Source of the DNA: Opitutales bacterium
GTDB taxonomy: Bacteria > Verrucomicrobiota > Verrucomicrobiia > Opitutales > Oceanipulchritudinaceae
Direction: 5' to 3'
Assembly (NCBI GenBank): GCA_020831485.1
Contig: JAFIGG010000033.1
Span: 1 to 38,901 of the forward strand
Length of the DNA stretch: 38,901 bases
In this document: positions 1 through 7,303 of the stretch, one piece after another
Numbering within the stretch: position 1 is the stretch's first letter
Layout of the letters: each line of letters begins with the position of its first letter
The notes under the pieces: model-generated
The model's input: only the letters and a program-made list of their open reading frames with translations
Told to the model about the DNA's origin: nothing
The model's database searches: none
Made by a program: the position numbers and the translations under genes

Positions 1-557
1 TCCTTCGGCGGCACCAGCTCCCCGCCACTGACTTCAAGACCAAACAGCCCACTGGCCGCATTGCGTGCATTGGTTCCACCGTCGTATATCACAGCAACCT
101 CAGCCCGCTCCACCTGCCGTGTCAGCGGCTGGTCGCCAATCTTGCTCGTCCTCAAGTCGGCCAGTTCGAACTTCAGCGGCTGACCACGCTCCAGGCCCAG
201 CTGAAAAGTCTTTCCCTCGAACAGAGGCTTCTCCTTGAATTTGGACTGACTGATAATGTCGTCCACACCAGCCGCCAAACTGCGCATAAGCCCAACCACT
301 TCCGATTTGCGGCGATCCGTCAAACCACTCCGCTGACCCTGCTGAGACAATTCCAGCAGGGTCGTAAGGTTACTGCGAATTCTCCCCATCCGCTCTTTCG
401 CACCCTGCACCAGGCGATAGGAGTCCTCGAGATTGTTGGTCGTGATAGGGCGCTTCCGGTCCGCTGCCTGAGCCTGGCCGAACGGTTGGCTCCGCAAGGT
501 GCTGAAAGCAAGCGGGCTAGTGTATTCGGCAATCTGTCTGGTCGTCAGTCTCTGCAT
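1..557 (-). CDS. Flagellin-domain protein, partial (5' part only)
   Basis: Translating the minus strand from the ATG at 557 gives an open frame of 185 codons that runs off the left edge, so the C-terminal part is missing. Residues about 48-115 follow the conserved N-terminal flagellin pattern. A helix ends in LTTLLELSQQG, a second begins LTDRRKSEV, and the segment closes with SKFKEKPLFEG, which matches the familiar 'FNGKKLLDG' turn of flagellins and hook-associated proteins. The usual D0 start (MxINTN, then a serine/leucine-rich RLSSG helix) is not visible; the first 45 residues are unlike it. It may therefore be a divergent flagellin, a FlgL-like junction protein or a flagellin-like accessory protein. 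It is divergent from the 847 gene. No good ribosome-binding site precedes the chosen start. The fold family is fairly secure, the exact role is not. Confidence 0.6.
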   Translation of the reverse strand, partial: MQRLTTRQIAEYTSPLAFSTLRSQPFGQAQAADRKRPITTNNLEDSYRLVQGAKERMGRIRSNLTTLLELSQQGQRSGLTDRRKSEVVGLMRSLAAGVDDIISQSKFKEKPLFEGKTFQLGLERGQPLKFELADLRTSKIGDQPLTRQVERAEVAVIYDGGTNARNAASGLFGLEVSGGELVPPK

Positions 558-846
558 AAGGTTTAACGCTGCATCCTCCAAACGGACGGGCCGCCCCCTG
601 ACTTTAGTAAATTTCCTTGCTGAAGCGCCAAATTTACTTCCTGAAAAATCTTCCTAAAGTCGCAGGCATAAAGTTCCGTATAACCCTGAGGGGATTTCCC
701 ATCCCAAAACTATTCGAAACAATCTTTAAAACTAAAGAATTCCTCAAACAGCTGTTTATCAACATCTTAATTATAACCCAAAAACTCCTTTCCTTAACCT
801 GGCAGTGTTACTGCTTTGCAACGCACGCGCACCCGACAACTTCAAT
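558..846. other. Divergent intergenic region upstream of the motility block
   Basis: This gap of 289 bases separates the flagellin-like gene from the 847 gene. It is clearly more AT-rich than its surroundings, as expected for a promoter region. It holds a sigma-54-like -24/-12 element on the plus strand near its right end. Two TAAAGT boxes near 655 and 669 resemble the -35 half of sigma-28 promoters, but neither has a convincing -10 half. Open frames through it look non-coding: their composition is biased and no domain is recognisable. Confidence 0.5.
800..815 (+). promoter_or_regulatory. Candidate sigma-54 (-24/-12) promoter
   Basis: The sequence TGGCAGTGTTACTGCT matches the sigma-54 pattern TGGCACG-N4-TTGCW. 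The invariant GG is at 801-802 and the invariant GC at 813-814, with the required 10 bases between them. Three less conserved positions differ. Transcription would start near 826, just ahead of the ATG at 847. An NtrC-type activator with an intact GAFTGA loop is encoded at 11118-12566, so the required activator class is present in the window. Confidence 0.5.
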
Positions 847-1800
847 ATGCTCAGCACCAACACCTGGCTTAAACTGATCTCCTTCATTCGCAGTCCCCTG
901 CGGATCGGTCTGATAGTCTTGGCTGCCATCCTCTTTGCCGACGGCACCATCTTCGCTTCGGGTCCGCGCGCCCGTTCGGTCCAGAGTCGAACACCCTCGG
1001 GATGGACAGGTATCGACCTCCGCCCGCAGGAAACCCGGTCCGAGGATAAAAGTTCCGAGACCGAAGATGCGACACACTCACCTGAACAAGAAACAGCGGC
1101 CGCCGAACCTGCGGGATTGAAACCGGTAGCTCCGGAACTGGCAGTCAATGTGGCGGTTGAAGAAGCCGGCACCCAGCCAGCCTTGTTCCAACTGCCTCCG
1201 CGCGAACGCCGGAGCCGCAGCTACAACACGCTAAAACCGCCCGCTCCCGTCCCTTCTCCACGCAAGGTTACTCCCCCTGCCAGTCAGGATCCGCGCAACC
1301 GCATGCACACTGCGGACCTCCCACGCAGCGCACCAAGCATTCACGAGTTCCAGCAGGTTCTTGCTGAGTTAAAGCAGCAGAAGGAAGCCGAGGAGGCAGC
1401 GGAAAAGGAACGCCTGAGTGAGGATTACGAAGACAGCAGCGACACCCGGCCCCGCAGCCAAAGCCAGCGCACCGCTTCAAACGACACCTTGCGACCACTG
1501 GAAGGCATCCAATCCTTTCGGGACCGGCTCCTCTATGACAACATTCTGGATGAGGCCAACCAAGTTGCGTCGCGACGGCCCAACACTCGTAACGACCAGC
1601 TGTTCATGAATGAACCCCTATCGACTGTGCGCCTGAATGAGATTCTCTATTACCTCGAATCCGGTGACAGCGCCCAAGTTATTCGGCTGGCGCCCGGCGC
1701 CCAGAACAACCCTTACTTTAATCCACCCGTCAGCAGCGAATTCCAGCGCAGCCGGGCCGTTTACGAACAGGTTTTCCGTTCCGATGTGCAGACTCGTTAA
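847..1800 (+). CDS. Hypothetical membrane-anchored or exported protein
   Basis: I do not recognise the family. The 317-residue product starts with a short basic and hydrophobic segment (residues about 10-30, with LRIGLIVLAAILFADG), which looks like a signal anchor or signal peptide. The middle is rich in proline, arginine and serine. A charged stretch with HEFQQVLAELKQQKEAEEAAEKE probably forms a helix. The last 110 residues look folded, with a part reading TVRLNEILYYLESGDSAQ. An upstream GTG at 805 would lie inside the sigma-54-like promoter, so I chose the ATG at 847. The stop overlaps the start of the next gene. Its place at the head of a chemotaxis/flagellar gene run suggests a cell-envelope or motility role, but that is only context. 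Confidence 0.6.
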   Translation: MLSTNTWLKLISFIRSPLRIGLIVLAAILFADGTIFASGPRARSVQSRTPSGWTGIDLRPQETRSEDKSSETEDATHSPEQETAAAEPAGLKPVAPELAVNVAVEEAGTQPALFQLPPRERRSRSYNTLKPPAPVPSPRKVTPPASQDPRNRMHTADLPRSAPSIHEFQQVLAELKQQKEAEEAAEKERLSEDYEDSSDTRPRSQSQRTASNDTLRPLEGIQSFRDRLLYDNILDEANQVASRRPNTRNDQLFMNEPLSTVRLNEILYYLESGDSAQVIRLAPGAQNNPYFNPPVSSEFQRSRAVYEQVFRSDVQTR

Positions 1801-2998
1801 GCATCTTTTCCAGACCATTGTTCCAATGTGCCGCCCGCGTATCTTTCTGTTTGGCGGCGCAATGCTCTCCGGAATCCTGCCCCTGTATGCGGAAAAGGAT
1901 CCCGAGATCGATCTGCTCCGCAGCCGCTTCATTGATCAGTTCGATGAAATCCTGCAGATGGAAAGCATGGTCAACTCACGCATTTTTTCCGAGCGCATCC
2001 AAGCCCTCTGGCGGGAGTTTCAAACCGAGATCCCTATGGAAAGGGCTCTCCTGAAATCCCTCTTCCAACACTATTTGGACCGCAATCAGCGCATGGCTGC
2101 CATCGCGGTTCTACAGGAACTTGCGCGCCGGCACGTGGATGACCCCGAACGACAGCAATGGTATTTCCAACTCGGCCAGCTCTACCGCGAAGCGGGGGCT
2201 TTCGAGACAGCCATCGCCCGTTTCTATCAGGTACTGAATCCCTCGGTAGTGCGCTCCGGTGCGCCGACGGAAGAGTATCGGCGACTGTCCCAACGCGCCC
2301 AGTTTGAAATTGCACGGAGCTATTTTGAAATGGGCGACCACGAGCGCTCAACCCAGCTGTTTTCACGCCTGGAGCTCATTGAACTCAGCGATGCCGACCG
2401 CGAAACCGTCGCCTACTACAATGTCCGCAGTCACTATCAACGCAGGCAATACAACCGGGTTATCGCCTTGGCCGAAAATTTCCGCGAACAGTATACTGCT
2501 AGCCGCCGCGAGGCCGAGATTCTCTACATGCAGACACGGGCACTTGAGGCCACCGGAGCCAGAGACCAAGCCTTGGTCGTCACACTGGAGCTGCTTCGGA
2601 GCAGCCAACCCGGATCAGCAAACGGAGCGGAACAATGGCAGCATTGGCAACGTACCACCGGCAATTTTTTCGCCAACCACTACTTTGAACGCGGCGACCT
2701 GAACGCAGCACTGCAGATCTATCAGGCAATGGCACGCCTTAGCGACTCACCCGAGTGGCTCTGGCCCATCGTCTATCAGATCGGCATCTGTACAGAACGC
2801 CTTGGTCTCATGCCAAGAGCGCGCGAAGCCTACGAGTGGATTCTTGCTGAAGCAGACTCCACGGAAATCGAAAGCGCCAGTATCCGCATGCAAACCGACA
2901 TGATTGTGGAAGGCGCGACCTGGCGTCTGGAACGCCTCGATCGACTCGAAGAACTCGATCAACGCATACAGCAACTCAGCAGCAGCATCACCCAATAA
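1784..2998 (+). CDS. Exported TPR-repeat protein
   Basis: The product is about 404 residues. It begins with a likely signal peptide: a basic start, then IFLFGGAMLSGILPLYA. The rest is almost entirely helical with tetratricopeptide-like repeats, for example YFQLGQLYREAGAFETAIARF, FEIARSYFEMGDHERSTQLF and FFANHYFERGDLNAALQIY. TPR arrays bind other proteins, and the signal peptide places this one in the periplasm or envelope. The start at 1784 overlaps the end of the upstream gene by 17 bases; the ATG at 1826 would give a more compact signal peptide and is a good alternative. The next gene starts 16 bases after the stop, so co-transcription is likely. Partner and role are unknown; a scaffold for the flagellar or envelope machinery is possible. 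Confidence 0.7.
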   Translation: MCRLVKHLFQTIVPMCRPRIFLFGGAMLSGILPLYAEKDPEIDLLRSRFIDQFDEILQMESMVNSRIFSERIQALWREFQTEIPMERALLKSLFQHYLDRNQRMAAIAVLQELARRHVDDPERQQWYFQLGQLYREAGAFETAIARFYQVLNPSVVRSGAPTEEYRRLSQRAQFEIARSYFEMGDHERSTQLFSRLELIELSDADRETVAYYNVRSHYQRRQYNRVIALAENFREQYTASRREAEILYMQTRALEATGARDQALVVTLELLRSSQPGSANGAEQWQHWQRTTGNFFANHYFERGDLNAALQIYQAMARLSDSPEWLWPIVYQIGICTERLGLMPRAREAYEWILAEADSTEIESASIRMQTDMIVEGATWRLERLDRLEELDQRIQQLSSSITQ

Positions 2999-3014
2999 CC
3001 CTGAAAAGTAATCT

Positions 3015-3398
3015 ATGAACGCAACCGATCAACTCAGCGAGATCCTTGAACAATTCGAAACCATTGGCAACCGCACTCATGCTCTGCTGGTCAAAGAAAA
3101 CGAACAATTGCAGGACCGCTCACAAGAGGCCGATCCCAGCCTGCTCGACCAAAAGCGTGACCTCATCGAGCAGCTCGACGAACTGGTTCAACGCTGCCGG
3201 GAAGCCGCATACTCCGCCGGTGGCGAACAGTCCTCAATCGTAAACCGCCTGCAAGCCAGATACCTCAAGCTGCTTATGCTGGACCGCGAAAACGAGCGCC
3301 TGCTTCTGCAATCAACAATGCCCAAACCTCCGCCGGTCAAAGCACCTGTACGCAACCTTTCCCAGGCCTATCAGCGTTCCTGCTCCAGCGTTTCCTGA
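3015..3398 (+). CDS. FlgN-like flagellar chaperone (tentative)
   Basis: This small protein of 127 residues is predicted to be nearly all helix and coiled coil, with two long amphipathic helices. The first covers about residues 20-65 and includes LLDQKRDLIEQLDELVQRC. The second covers about 75-105 and includes LQARYLKLLMLDRENERLLL. Length, two-helix layout and the 'N-R/E-x-LL' style of the second helix fit FlgN, the export chaperone of hook-associated proteins FlgK and FlgL. The tail is proline-rich and probably disordered. A flagellin-domain gene lies nearby and cheR begins 8 bases downstream, which supports a motility role. FlgN proteins are poorly conserved, so this rests on pattern and neighbourhood rather than diagnostic residues. 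Confidence 0.5.
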   Translation: MNATDQLSEILEQFETIGNRTHALLVKENEQLQDRSQEADPSLLDQKRDLIEQLDELVQRCREAAYSAGGEQSSIVNRLQARYLKLLMLDRENERLLLQSTMPKPPPVKAPVRNLSQAYQRSCSSVS

Positions 3399-3406
3399 AT
3401 CGACTC

Positions 3407-4279
3407 ATGACTGTTCCCGCCCCAAAGCAGTCGGGAGGAAAGCCGGTAACGATGTTGAATTCTCTGACCGAAAGCGATTACCACTTCATCCGCGACCTCG
3501 TCTACGAGCACAGCCGCATCAATCTCGGCGACGGTAAACGCGAGCTGGTCTTCGCGCGCATTGGCAAGCGCATGCGCCTGAACGGAATCAGCTCTCCCGA
3601 AGCTTATTGTGAGTTACTCCGATCCACCCAAGGTCTTACAGAACTCGGCCACCTCATCGACGTCATATCGACAAATCATACTCACTTTTTCCGCGAATAC
3701 GCCCACTTTGAGTTCCTCCAGCAAGTCGTTCTGCCAGAGTGGCGAAACCTGGCTACCGGCCAGCGCATGAACGTCTGGAGTGCTGCCTCTTCTTCCGGCG
3801 AAGAACCCTACTCCATTGCAATGGCGTTGGATCGCTGGATGCCCCGCCTCAATCTGGACCTCGACTGGCGAATTCTCGCAACGGACATTTCGTCGCGCAT
3901 GCTCGACCGAGCCCGGGAAGGCAGCTACAAGGCAAGTGCCGTCGAAGCCATAGACAGGGACTGGCGCAGTTGCTTTAACAAGGAGAAGGTCGACGGCGAA
4001 CTGCAGTACCGCGTGAAAGACCACATCCGCAGGAAAGTCAGCTATCATCAGATCAACCTGCTCGGTAAAAAAGTGCCAAAAGAAGCGACTTTCGACCTGA
4101 TCTTCTGCCGCAACGTCATGATCTACTTCGATCGCCAAACCCAAACCGAGTTGATCGCACGCCTTCAGGCCGCATTAAAGCCGGGGGCCTACCTCATGGT
4201 AGGACATTCGGAAAGCCTTGGCGGCATCGATCATGGCTTGCGGTTGATTCGACCGTCCATCTATCGTAAAACACCATGA
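3407..4279 (+). CDS. cheR: CheR chemoreceptor glutamate methyltransferase
   Basis: CheR methylates glutamates of chemoreceptors with S-adenosylmethionine and so drives adaptation, opposing CheB. The 290-residue protein has the small helical N-terminal domain (about 16-85). The family signature NHTHFFRE follows at 90-97, then the SAM-binding segment VWSAASSSGEEPYSIAM (about 123-139). Further on are the conserved FDLIFCRNVMIYFD and the C-terminal LMVGHSESL. All are intact, so the enzyme is probably active. The ATG at 3407 follows the previous stop by 8 bases. An internal ATG at 3452 has a GGAGG upstream, though at long spacing, and its product begins like most CheR proteins, so it is a serious alternative. 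The gene overlaps cheB by 4 bases. No pentapeptide-binding insert was looked for in detail. Confidence 0.95.
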   Translation: MTVPAPKQSGGKPVTMLNSLTESDYHFIRDLVYEHSRINLGDGKRELVFARIGKRMRLNGISSPEAYCELLRSTQGLTELGHLIDVISTNHTHFFREYAHFEFLQQVVLPEWRNLATGQRMNVWSAASSSGEEPYSIAMALDRWMPRLNLDLDWRILATDISSRMLDRAREGSYKASAVEAIDRDWRSCFNKEKVDGELQYRVKDHIRRKVSYHQINLLGKKVPKEATFDLIFCRNVMIYFDRQTQTELIARLQAALKPGAYLMVGHSESLGGIDHGLRLIRPSIYRKTP

Positions 4280-5361
4280 TTTCCGATCCGGCATCCAACC
4301 CTGTGCGTGTCCTTATTGTTGACGACTCCGCCGTCATCCGCTCGCTTCTCAAGCGTACATTGAGCAAGGACCCACGCATTGAGGTGGTTGGAACCGCGAT
4401 CAATCCCTATGACGCCCACGATCAGATAAGGGCAAAGAATCCTGATGTACTGACGCTCGACATCGAAATGCCAAAAATGGATGGGCTGACCTTTCTGAAT
4501 ATCCTGATGGAGCGGCATCCATTGCCCACGATCGTCATGAGCTCGATTTCTCAAAAGGGTTCATCACAGGCCATGGAAGCGCTGAAACTGGGGGCCGTGG
4601 ATGTTCTTGCGAAACCATCCGGCTCTGAGCAATTGAGTCAATTGCTGGGCTCGCTGGCAGACAGAATCGTCGAAGCTGCTTCTGCAAAGGTCGGCAACCG
4701 CGAACGGGCAACAGTGGAGAGCAACACACATCTGGATAAGGTCGATTGGCAGGCGGTGGACCCTGACCGCTTGATTCTACTCGGCGCCTCCACCGGTGGC
4801 ACCGAAGCCCTCAACCACGTTATCCGCCAGCTGCCCGCGGACTGTCCACCGATCCTAGTCGTTCAGCACATCCCTGCATACTTTTCAAAAGCATTCGCCG
4901 ACCGCCTCAACAGCACCTGCGACCTTGAAGTGCGCGAGGCGGTTCAGGGCGACCAGATCGAACCGGGAACTGTCCTGATTGCGCCCGGTGACTACCACAT
5001 GATTCTCGACATCCGGGGAAAATCCCGGAAGGTTAGGCTCACTCAAACCTCTCCCGTATGTTATCAAAGGCCCGCAGTCGACGTCCTCTTCCGCAGCGCA
5101 CTCCCATATGCTCCCCATGTGGTCTCGGGGATCCTAACCGGCATGGGCCGGGACGGCGCCGAGGGATTACTCAGGCTCCGCGAAGCAGGGGCACGGACTC
5201 TTGGCCAGGACGAAGCCTCCTGCGTCGTCTACGGAATGCCAAAAGCCGCCTTTGAACTCGGTGCCTGTGAACAGATGAAATCCCTTGGCAGCTATGCCCA
5301 ACACCTTCTACAACTCCTCCAAGAACAACCCAGAACCCGCTCCCGACATGCCCCCTGTTGA
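4276..5361 (+). CDS. cheB: CheB chemoreceptor methylesterase/deamidase
   Basis: CheB removes methyl groups from chemoreceptors, and deamidates them, when its receiver domain is phosphorylated. The 361-residue product has a receiver domain at about 10-125, with the acidic pair in LIVDDSAV and the phosphoacceptor Asp62 in LTLDIEMPKMDG. A linker follows, then the esterase domain. Its catalytic triad is visible: Ser172 in GASTGG, His198 in VQHIP and Asp293 in TGMGRDGAEG. The ATG overlaps the cheR stop (ATGA), a sign of translational coupling. Normally CheA phosphorylates CheB. No CheA is encoded in this window, so the phosphate donor is either encoded elsewhere or is the kinase encoded directly downstream, whose start overlaps this gene. 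Confidence 0.95.
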   Translation: MISDPASNPVRVLIVDDSAVIRSLLKRTLSKDPRIEVVGTAINPYDAHDQIRAKNPDVLTLDIEMPKMDGLTFLNILMERHPLPTIVMSSISQKGSSQAMEALKLGAVDVLAKPSGSEQLSQLLGSLADRIVEAASAKVGNRERATVESNTHLDKVDWQAVDPDRLILLGASTGGTEALNHVIRQLPADCPPILVVQHIPAYFSKAFADRLNSTCDLEVREAVQGDQIEPGTVLIAPGDYHMILDIRGKSRKVRLTQTSPVCYQRPAVDVLFRSALPYAPHVVSGILTGMGRDGAEGLLRLREAGARTLGQDEASCVVYGMPKAAFELGACEQMKSLGSYAQHLLQLLQEQPRTRSRHAPC

Positions 5362-7303
5362 AGCAGCCTCCCTCTCCAAATCGATCCGTCAAACTTCGGA
5401 AGCAAACTCCGGAACCGAAAAAGGACGTCGCTTAACTGAACCTTTCGGCAACGCAAAATACTGCCTGCCCCCTTCTGAGATCTCTTTCATCACCGATTGC
5501 AAGGGCATCATCAAAAATTACAACCGCGCAGAGGCCGCCAGCCTGCGCATGCCCCGCAAGGACCTGACGGGAGAGAACCTGCGCAAATGCCTCACAGAGA
5601 TCAAACCTCATTGGCAAGACCCCCTCGCCGGACCCTTTGTCCATCTGGAGAAACTCCTGCTCCCCTGGAGTCCTGATCCAGCCAGCGCTTCCGCCATGGA
5701 ATGGCAACTCCTGCGCCATGAAGACCTCTGTTTTGTTACCCTAAGCCCAGTCCATTCACTGGTCCTCGACGACGACAAACGCTGGAGCAATTTCCTCAAA
5801 CACTTCTCCGGCGTCTGCTACCGCCAACGGGCGGACCTTTCCTTTCGCTCGATCTCACCGAATGCCGAAAGCCTGCTCGGTCTAACGATGAACAACCTGT
5901 TGCAAAGCGGTGCCTCCTTTCTCAACTGCATTCATCCGGTCGACCTCAACCGCCTGCTCAACCGGCTGGGCAATATCAATCCCGACACCGACGATATTGT
6001 GACCTGGCAGTATCGTTTCCGCAATCCGAGGACTCAGAAGCTCCACTACCTTACAGACGTCCGTGAACCACTTTTTTCGGCGGAAGGCACTTTTATGGGC
6101 TACGAAGGCATCCTTGTCGATGTGACCCGTCAGGCCGTTGCTGAAAAACGTCTGAGCAACGCCTCATGGCAGCAGAACCTGTCGACATTGATCAGTGGTA
6201 TGGCCCACGATTTCGGCAACATCATGACGGGGGTCTACTCGTATTCAGATTCCATTCAACACTTGGTTGAAGAGGATTCGGATATCGCCAAAGGGTTGAA
6301 AAACATCACCCAATACGCCTCAGAAGCCAACCAATTGATCCGGCGCATGGTCGACATAAGCCGCAATCAGGGGCACCATAAAGGGCTGCACAATCTCGAT
6401 AGTCTCCTGGGTGAGCAGGCAGATTTGATCAAAATTATCCTCGGTCGCCGCTTCTCGCTTCAACTGGAAAAGCCAAACCGGGAACTCCCAGTCTACATTG
6501 ATGATTTTGGCTTTCGCCAAATGATACTTAATTTCGCCTCCAACAGCCGCGATGCAATTTCCGGTGAAGCCGAGATCCAGATTTTCCTACAAGCCCTGAA
6601 CCGGAATGAACTGCTCAAGGCACCAGGCATGGACTACGGAGCCAGCGAGGAGTGGGTGGAGCTCATTTTCGCCGACAGCGGCCCGGGGGTCAGCTCGGAG
6701 ATGACGGAAAAGCTTTTCGATCCGTTTTACAGCACCAAAGACCCAGCCAAGGGCTCCGGTCTCGGACTTTACAATGCTAGGATTTACTGTGAGGAACACG
6801 GCGGTACTATCCAGATCGAATCAGGCAAATCAAACGGTTTTCAAATAGTCATTCACCTTCCTCTGTTGGATGAGGAAGCAGTGATGCAAATCCTTAACCG
6901 CCGCCACGACTTGGCCACGGTTGAAGTCCCAGGGCTGATCTACGTGACCGAAGGCAAGCATCAGGACTCGGGCCTCATTCAGCAAATGCTTGATCACAAG
7001 TGGAAAATCCACCAGATCCGGGTTATTGATGACCTTAACAACGACCGCTTACCACGGCAACCAGACCTTCTGGTCATCGACTACTGGACGCTGGCCAAGC
7101 TTGAATCGGATTTTCTAAATGCACTCCATAGCCATTACCCGGAGACACAGAAAGTTCTCAACCTTTTCGGGGTCAACCCGGATGAAGTCGACAATCAAGT
7201 AACCGCTCGTTTCGACATGGTCATTAATGGAGAACCATCCTCACTCAACAAATACAACACACTGGAAAGGTTCTGGAAGGAACAAAAAAAGAGCCATGCA
7301 TGA
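5348..7303 (+). CDS. PAS-domain sensor histidine kinase with C-terminal pseudo-receiver
   Basis: This soluble kinase of about 651 residues has no membrane segments. Two PAS-like regions lie at about 43-130 and 157-265, the second ending in the typical GYEGILVDVTRQ. The H-box is LISGMAHDFGNIMTGV with His287, which resembles the NtrB-type (HisKA, 'HDFNN') class. The ATPase domain shows the N-box (NFASNSRDAI), the G1 box (FADSGPGVS), an F-box (LFDPFYSTK) and the G2 box (GSGLGLYNAR), all intact. The last 125 residues look like a receiver but lack the acidic pair, the Thr/Ser and the Lys, keeping only an Asp in LLVIDYWT. The start overlaps cheB by 14 bases; ATG 5294 and TTG 5285 are longer options. 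Likely partners are the regulators encoded at 7296 and 11118. Confidence 0.88.
   Translation: MPPVEAASLSKSIRQTSEANSGTEKGRRLTEPFGNAKYCLPPSEISFITDCKGIIKNYNRAEAASLRMPRKDLTGENLRKCLTEIKPHWQDPLAGPFVHLEKLLLPWSPDPASASAMEWQLLRHEDLCFVTLSPVHSLVLDDDKRWSNFLKHFSGVCYRQRADLSFRSISPNAESLLGLTMNNLLQSGASFLNCIHPVDLNRLLNRLGNINPDTDDIVTWQYRFRNPRTQKLHYLTDVREPLFSAEGTFMGYEGILVDVTRQAVAEKRLSNASWQQNLSTLISGMAHDFGNIMTGVYSYSDSIQHLVEEDSDIAKGLKNITQYASEANQLIRRMVDISRNQGHHKGLHNLDSLLGEQADLIKIILGRRFSLQLEKPNRELPVYIDDFGFRQMILNFASNSRDAISGEAEIQIFLQALNRNELLKAPGMDYGASEEWVELIFADSGPGVSSEMTEKLFDPFYSTKDPAKGSGLGLYNARIYCEEHGGTIQIESGKSNGFQIVIHLPLLDEEAVMQILNRRHDLATVEVPGLIYVTEGKHQDSGLIQQMLDHKWKIHQIRVIDDLNNDRLPRQPDLLVIDYWTLAKLESDFLNALHSHYPETQKVLNLFGVNPDEVDNQVTARFDMVINGEPSSLNKYNTLERFWKEQKKSHA

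Noticed and set aside
655-683. Sigma-28-like boxes (TAAAGT near 655, CCGTATAA near 676)
   Set aside because: Spacing and the -10 half fit poorly; a minus-strand TAAAGT closer to the flagellin-like start also lacks a matching -10.
617-877. Open frame of 86 codons on the plus strand in the leader of the 847 gene
   Set aside because: AT-rich promoter region, no recognisable domain, and it overlaps the sigma-54-like element and the real gene start.
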